DNA from: Methanoregula sp. UBA247
Lineage (GTDB): Archaea > Halobacteriota > Methanomicrobia > Methanomicrobiales > Methanospirillaceae
Direction of reading: 5' to 3'
DNA length: 64,000 bases
Assembly (NCBI GenBank): GCA_002495055.1
Contig: DADR01000067.1
Span: 62,001-126,000, forward strand
Shown: one piece after another, positions 60,303 through 64,000 of the stretch
Position numbering within the stretch: the stretch's first letter is position 1
Layout: each line of letters starts with the position of its first letter
Made by a program: the position numbers and the translations under genes
The notes under the pieces: generated by a model
What the model was told of the DNA's origin: nothing
Database searches by the model: none
Seen by the model: the letters and a program-made list of their open reading frames with translations, nothing else

Positions 60303-62384
60303 CTATCGGTTTTTCAGACAGAGTTTATTGCCTTTTTGTACATCCACACACTTTTTACTTTCGGTGACATCCCGGATCGATTCAATCGCACCTACTACAT
60401 TTCCCCGGTCATCATAGAGAGGTGAGGCTTTTGCCCACAGAATGGATCTTTTTCCTTTCGGTTGCGGCAATGTTGTCTTGGCGATACAAACATTCCGGTT
60501 CATGCGGAAAATGTCTGAATAGTTTTTGGCTATCTCTTCATCTGATTCAAAAATCAGGTCAATAAGGATCGGTCTTCTTGTACCGTAAAATGGTATTGCG
60601 TACTCAAAATTTCCTTTTCCTATCATATCTGCGGCGGCGACGCCGGTCATCTCTTCAATTGCCTTATTCCAAGCGATGACTTTGCCATTCGGGTCAATTA
60701 CCAGAGTGGCATCCGGAAGATTATTGATGATATCAGAAAACCGGTGTTCCGATTGTTCCAGTGTTGCCTCTATTTCCTTGCGGTCGGTAATATCAATAAC
60801 CTGTATGACGAACTCTCTCACGATACCCTGACTATTCTTTACAGGCTCCCATGACTGTGACCCAAACCAGATTTTGCCGTCCTTTTTTATTCCTTTGAAC
60901 TCGACGTTGTGACCGCTGATTTGGGTTTTAAGAGTATCTTTCAACAATGATTCCATTTTCGGTCTGTCATCATCATGCACCCACCAGACAAATTTACCGA
61001 TAAGCTCCTCCTGGGTATACCCGGTGATATTCTTGCAAGACGAGCTGACATAGAGGTTTTTTCCATGAGAATCACAGATTATGAGCATTCCCGGGGCAGT
61101 CTCAACGATTGTCCGGTATAGCTGTTCGCTTTCCTGGAGAGATTTTTCAGCACGCTTGCGCTCGGAAATATCCATAATCATGGCAAATGAGCCCACAAAC
61201 TCATCGTTCCTGAAGACGGGCGTTGCAGAGACAATTGTCCAGAGCCATGTCCCGTCCTTTTTCATATAGCGTCGCTCGTACCGGTCTCTAACCCCTTCGC
61301 GACGGATAGCAGTATGGCAGTTATGATCAGGGAGGTCATAAGGATGAATAAAATCAATAATTGCCCTCCCTTGTATCTCATCAGGCTGGTAACCGAGCAT
61401 CTCTGCCATCCAGCTATTAACCTGTTGTATCCGGAACTTGCTGTCGAGCACCAATATACCCTCATATGATGTTTCCACAATACGACGGTAGTTTTCCTCA
61501 CTTTCCCTCAGTTTCTGCTCTTTTTTATTCAGCTCATTGTAGTTATATCGCAGCTCCTCTTCAGATGCAGCAATTTGCTCATATGCTGCATGGAGTTCGA
61601 CATTTTTCTGGTACAGTCTTGCCTCAGAAAGTTTCATTTCAGTGATATCGCGACCTACTGACTGATATTCGAGCAGCGTGCCGCTGTCATTATAAATAGC
61701 CCGGTCGGTCCACTGCTGCCAGCGGACCTCACACTCCCCCATAATAATCCGATGATTGATAGTGGCAATCGGGTGATCCTTTGTCAGTGACAGAAAATAT
61801 TCCCTGACAAGGTTCTGATCCTCTTTGGGTATATCAGGTCTGAATTTTTTTCCAAGAATCTCATCCTTATTTTTATTAAAATAGCGGCAGTACGCCTCAT
61901 TTACAAACACGTGGGTACCGTCAGGAAGAAACCGTGTGATAAGTTCAGTCTGGTCTTCGACAACGTTCCGGTATCGTGTTTCACTTTCCAGTAATGCAAT
62001 CTCCGCCTGCCTGCGCCGTACTGCAGCAATTATCTTGTGTGCGAGTTCGGCAAACTGGGGCATTGGTTCGCCTCCTTTCTGGAGGTAAAAATCAGCCCCG
62101 TTATCAAATGCTTCGATAACCACCTCTTCCCTGCCTTTTCCGGTGAATATGATAAACGGGAGATCTGGAAATTCAATACGAATAGATTTCAGGAAGGCAA
62201 TCCCATCCATACCCGGCATCTGGTAATCTGAGACAATCGCATCATACGATGTTGATTTTAGTATCTGCAGGGCTTCAGAAGCCGATGTCACGGTGTCAAC
62301 ACGAAACTGGCCGCATTTTTCCAAAAAAAGTTTGCCGATTTCGAGCAAATCTTCTTCGTCATCGATATACAGTACTGAAATCAT
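60303..62384 (-). CDS. response regulator with four PAS domains
   Basis: 693 residues from the ATG at 62384. A receiver domain (SVLYIDDEEDLLEIGKLFLE, phospho-acceptor Asp in AIVSDYQMPGMDG, Lys in YLQKGG) is followed by four PAS domains, each ending in a DIT/DIS-E-K or DVTESKK piece, with a short coiled coil between the first and second. No HATPase, GGDEF or DNA-binding domain follows. It could pass signals to a separate kinase or partner protein. Confidence 0.9.
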   Translation of the reverse strand: MISVLYIDDEEDLLEIGKLFLEKCGQFRVDTVTSASEALQILKSTSYDAIVSDYQMPGMDGIAFLKSIRIEFPDLPFIIFTGKGREEVVIEAFDNGADFYLQKGGEPMPQFAELAHKIIAAVRRRQAEIALLESETRYRNVVEDQTELITRFLPDGTHVFVNEAYCRYFNKNKDEILGKKFRPDIPKEDQNLVREYFLSLTKDHPIATINHRIIMGECEVRWQQWTDRAIYNDSGTLLEYQSVGRDITEMKLSEARLYQKNVELHAAYEQIAASEEELRYNYNELNKKEQKLRESEENYRRIVETSYEGILVLDSKFRIQQVNSWMAEMLGYQPDEIQGRAIIDFIHPYDLPDHNCHTAIRREGVRDRYERRYMKKDGTWLWTIVSATPVFRNDEFVGSFAMIMDISERKRAEKSLQESEQLYRTIVETAPGMLIICDSHGKNLYVSSSCKNITGYTQEELIGKFVWWVHDDDRPKMESLLKDTLKTQISGHNVEFKGIKKDGKIWFGSQSWEPVKNSQGIVREFVIQVIDITDRKEIEATLEQSEHRFSDIINNLPDATLVIDPNGKVIAWNKAIEEMTGVAAADMIGKGNFEYAIPFYGTRRPILIDLIFESDEEIAKNYSDIFRMNRNVCIAKTTLPQPKGKRSILWAKASPLYDDRGNVVGAIESIRDVTESKKCVDVQKGNKLCLKNR

Positions 62385-62630
62385 GGGGAAATATCCTCGG
62401 CTGGAATTCAAGGGATTGTGAAGGTTATATGGAAAGATTAATATTCATTTGAAACGATGCTTCCTGAACAGATCCGGTTCATAATGCCGAACCTCTTTCT
62501 TACATAGGATTCATACCCGGAATGAAAATGGTATAGATTGCAATTTATTTATCACGGGTATTCAGATTATCCGCTGCGATTAACATTCATCGGCAAAATG
62601 AATGTTTCTTTTGTCTCTTAATTTTATCCC

Positions 62631-63575
62631 ATGGATTCTTTCAGGTATATTAGCCATAACAGCTACTGGCATTCCGTATTAGACTTCGGGCATTCTTTCT
62701 TTTCAAGAATTCGCGATTGTGGAGAATTCCTGCTTTATAGTTCACTGTTCCTTGGTTCAGCGGCCACAGGTATGGCGTATACATCATGTTTCATACAGGG
62801 CATTCCATGGACAGGCCATATTGCTGCAGTAATGTTCTTGATCGTTTTTTCAGTGTATAATTTAAATCGAAAAACTGATGAAGCGGAAGATGCACTCAAC
62901 CATGAACGTCGTTTCCGGATCACAAAAAAGTTTGAACGCTACCTGTTTGTTGCTGCACTTGGGGCATATCTCACCGCGCTTTCTCTTGCCGCATTTTACA
63001 GTATAGCTGCATTTTGTGTCGTTACGATTCCGCTCATAAGCGGAATATTCTATAGCGTTCCTATACTGCCGAAATGGTGTGCATACCATCGGCTCAAGGA
63101 GATCCCGGTGATGAAAAATCTTGTAGTCTCCACATCATGGGCACTCGCGTTTTCGCTGGTGCCAGTATATCTGGGTAATGCTGAACCGAATGCGGCATCG
63201 ATGGTTGTATTCATGTTCATCTTCTGCTGGACGTTTGTTGCCTCTGTACTTCCCGACATCAGGGACCGCTGCGGAGATTTTGCAACCGGCGTTGCGACCA
63301 TTCCGGTTCTTATCGGTGTTGAACGAAGCCGACATATCCTCACGATAATAAATGTTCTTGCTGGAGCCATTATTATCTGGTCAGGAAGTAATTTCATTCC
63401 GATCACAGCAGGTGCGATTATCATTTCTTCTCTTGTGTATTCCCAGATTTGTGTCATTTCTATCGATCGAACGACAAAGAATGATCTACTCTGTGACGTA
63501 ATTTCTGATGGACAATTCCTGACCATTGGAGGATTATGTCTTCTGGTCTCATCTTTGACTAACCTGCCATTCTAA
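62631..63575 (+). CDS. UbiA-family prenyltransferase-like membrane protein
   Basis: 314 residues, about eight to nine membrane helices. Two Asp-rich motifs fit the UbiA fold: VYNLNRKTDEAED (about residues 81-93) and LPDIRDRCGDFATGVATIP (about 208-226). The first motif has N-x-N-x3-D-x2-ED rather than NDxxD. It may prenylate a lipid or quinone-like acceptor; the substrate is unknown. Confidence 0.8.
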   Translation: MDSFRYISHNSYWHSVLDFGHSFFSRIRDCGEFLLYSSLFLGSAATGMAYTSCFIQGIPWTGHIAAVMFLIVFSVYNLNRKTDEAEDALNHERRFRITKKFERYLFVAALGAYLTALSLAAFYSIAAFCVVTIPLISGIFYSVPILPKWCAYHRLKEIPVMKNLVVSTSWALAFSLVPVYLGNAEPNAASMVVFMFIFCWTFVASVLPDIRDRCGDFATGVATIPVLIGVERSRHILTIINVLAGAIIIWSGSNFIPITAGAIIISSLVYSQICVISIDRTTKNDLLCDVISDGQFLTIGGLCLLVSSLTNLPF

Positions 63576-63660
63576 AAGAAATCTTTATACCCATGAGGAA
63601 CTTCCATAGGAATGCGATAGCGAACAAAATATCTTCATCCAAGGGAGAATGTACCCGAGT

Positions 63661-64000
63661 ATGGATCCTATTAAAATTTACGACCAGCATAAACAACTAA
63701 TACATTCCATTTACAGTTCGCGACTCAAGATTCAGATTCTGCTTACCTTACTTCAGAATAAAGTATCACTTGGTCGATTACGCGAGGTCACCGGAAGCAC
63801 ATCCCAGGCATTAATTCCGAAGATCCGTAATCTTGAAAAACAGGGACTCATCGAAGCGGTGAATTATGAGTATTGCCTTACACCGATTGGCGGTGTTGTT
63901 GCAACGAATGTCGAAGGATTTGTCCAGCTAATCGGAGGGATCAACCAGCACCACACATTCTTTACAGACCATGATCTTTCTGACCTTCCGGTACCCTTTC
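63661..64000 (+). CDS. FilR1-type HTH regulator (C-terminus outside window)
   Basis: 113 residues are visible before the window ends. The winged helix reads SRLKIQILLTLLQNKVSLGR then LREVTGSTSQALIPKIRNLE, followed by the linker YCLTPIGGVVATNVEGFVQL. This matches the methanogen regulators with a C-terminal FilR1 (DUF1724) domain. A GGGAG sits about 13 bases before the ATG and a CTTTATA box lies about 80 bases upstream. Confidence 0.8.
   Translation, partial: MDPIKIYDQHKQLIHSIYSSRLKIQILLTLLQNKVSLGRLREVTGSTSQALIPKIRNLEKQGLIEAVNYEYCLTPIGGVVATNVEGFVQLIGGINQHHTFFTDHDLSDLPVPF

Noticed and set aside
1..64000. CRISPR array, rRNA operon or classical long-terminal-repeat element
   Set aside because: I saw no regularly spaced repeat of 25-40 bases, no rRNA-like stretch and no paired long repeats on reading both strands; this is by eye only.

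Overview
The window reads as chromosomal DNA of a methanogenic archaeon, most likely of the order Methanomicrobiales (Methanoregula-like). The support is gene content: archaeal informational genes (ABCE1/RLI, Pelota, the NEMF/RqcH homologue, TFE, Trm56, archaeal-type AlaRS), a FilR1-type methanogen regulator, the DUF39 plus NIL-ferredoxin plus UPF0280 sulfide-assimilation set, a small sulfite-reductase-like protein, PKD and IPT surface proteins, short TATA-led leaders and GGTGA/GGAGG ribosome binding sites. The species call is an inference from family content, not from a search.

Layout. 1-3.6 kb: a partial hypothetical gene, two tandem small membrane proteins, and an emc6-like/abce1 pair on the minus strand. 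3.68-14.86 kb: an integrated element of about 11.2 kb, a provirus or integrative plasmid. It is bounded by an imperfect 19-bp direct repeat and ends in a tyrosine integrase. Most genes run right to left in tightly overlapping chains. It carries a family A DNA polymerase with a 3'-5' exonuclease domain, several small DNA-binding proteins (RHH, AbrB, winged helix, zinc finger), a DNA adenine methylase, six small membrane proteins and many genes under 60 codons. The repeat-rich gap at 8.56-9.05 kb is a candidate replication origin. 14.9-17.8 kb: rqcH and pelota, so the element sits between two halves of a ribosome-rescue neighbourhood. 17.9-29.8 kb: lipoproteins, FKBP isomerase, CYTH protein, phosphoesterase, radical SAM protein, MscL, a PKD/site-2-protease-like fusion, DedA, a Ca-type P-ATPase and CorA.

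30.4-39 kb: a PepSY-like membrane protein, an ABC exporter with cupin and HxlR regulator, then a stress-type cluster (cupin, sulfite-reductase-like protein, two-cluster ferredoxin, HxlR regulator, hybrid cluster protein). 39-43 kb is a decay zone: three copies of a dispersed non-coding repeat, an IS630-type transposase remnant, a toxin-antitoxin pair with a lesion in each gene, a Na/Ca exchanger and tRNA-Leu(GAG). 43-47 kb: an ACT regulator and the chain wHTH-trm56-ATP-grasp-tfe-HD. 47.8-50.5 kb: the homocysteine/sulfide-assimilation operon. 50.5-55.1 kb: NIF3-SWIM-alaS-membrane regulator. 55.4-64 kb: a surface protein, hisH, a PUA/PAPS-reductase-like protein, an orphan MrpF-MrpG pair, a 26-residue Lys/Ala peptide, a REC-PAS protein, a UbiA-like enzyme and a partial FilR1 regulator.

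The most interesting object is the element: a bacteriophage-like family A polymerase in an archaeal context, packed among microprotein genes, with visible operators, candidate att sites and a candidate origin.
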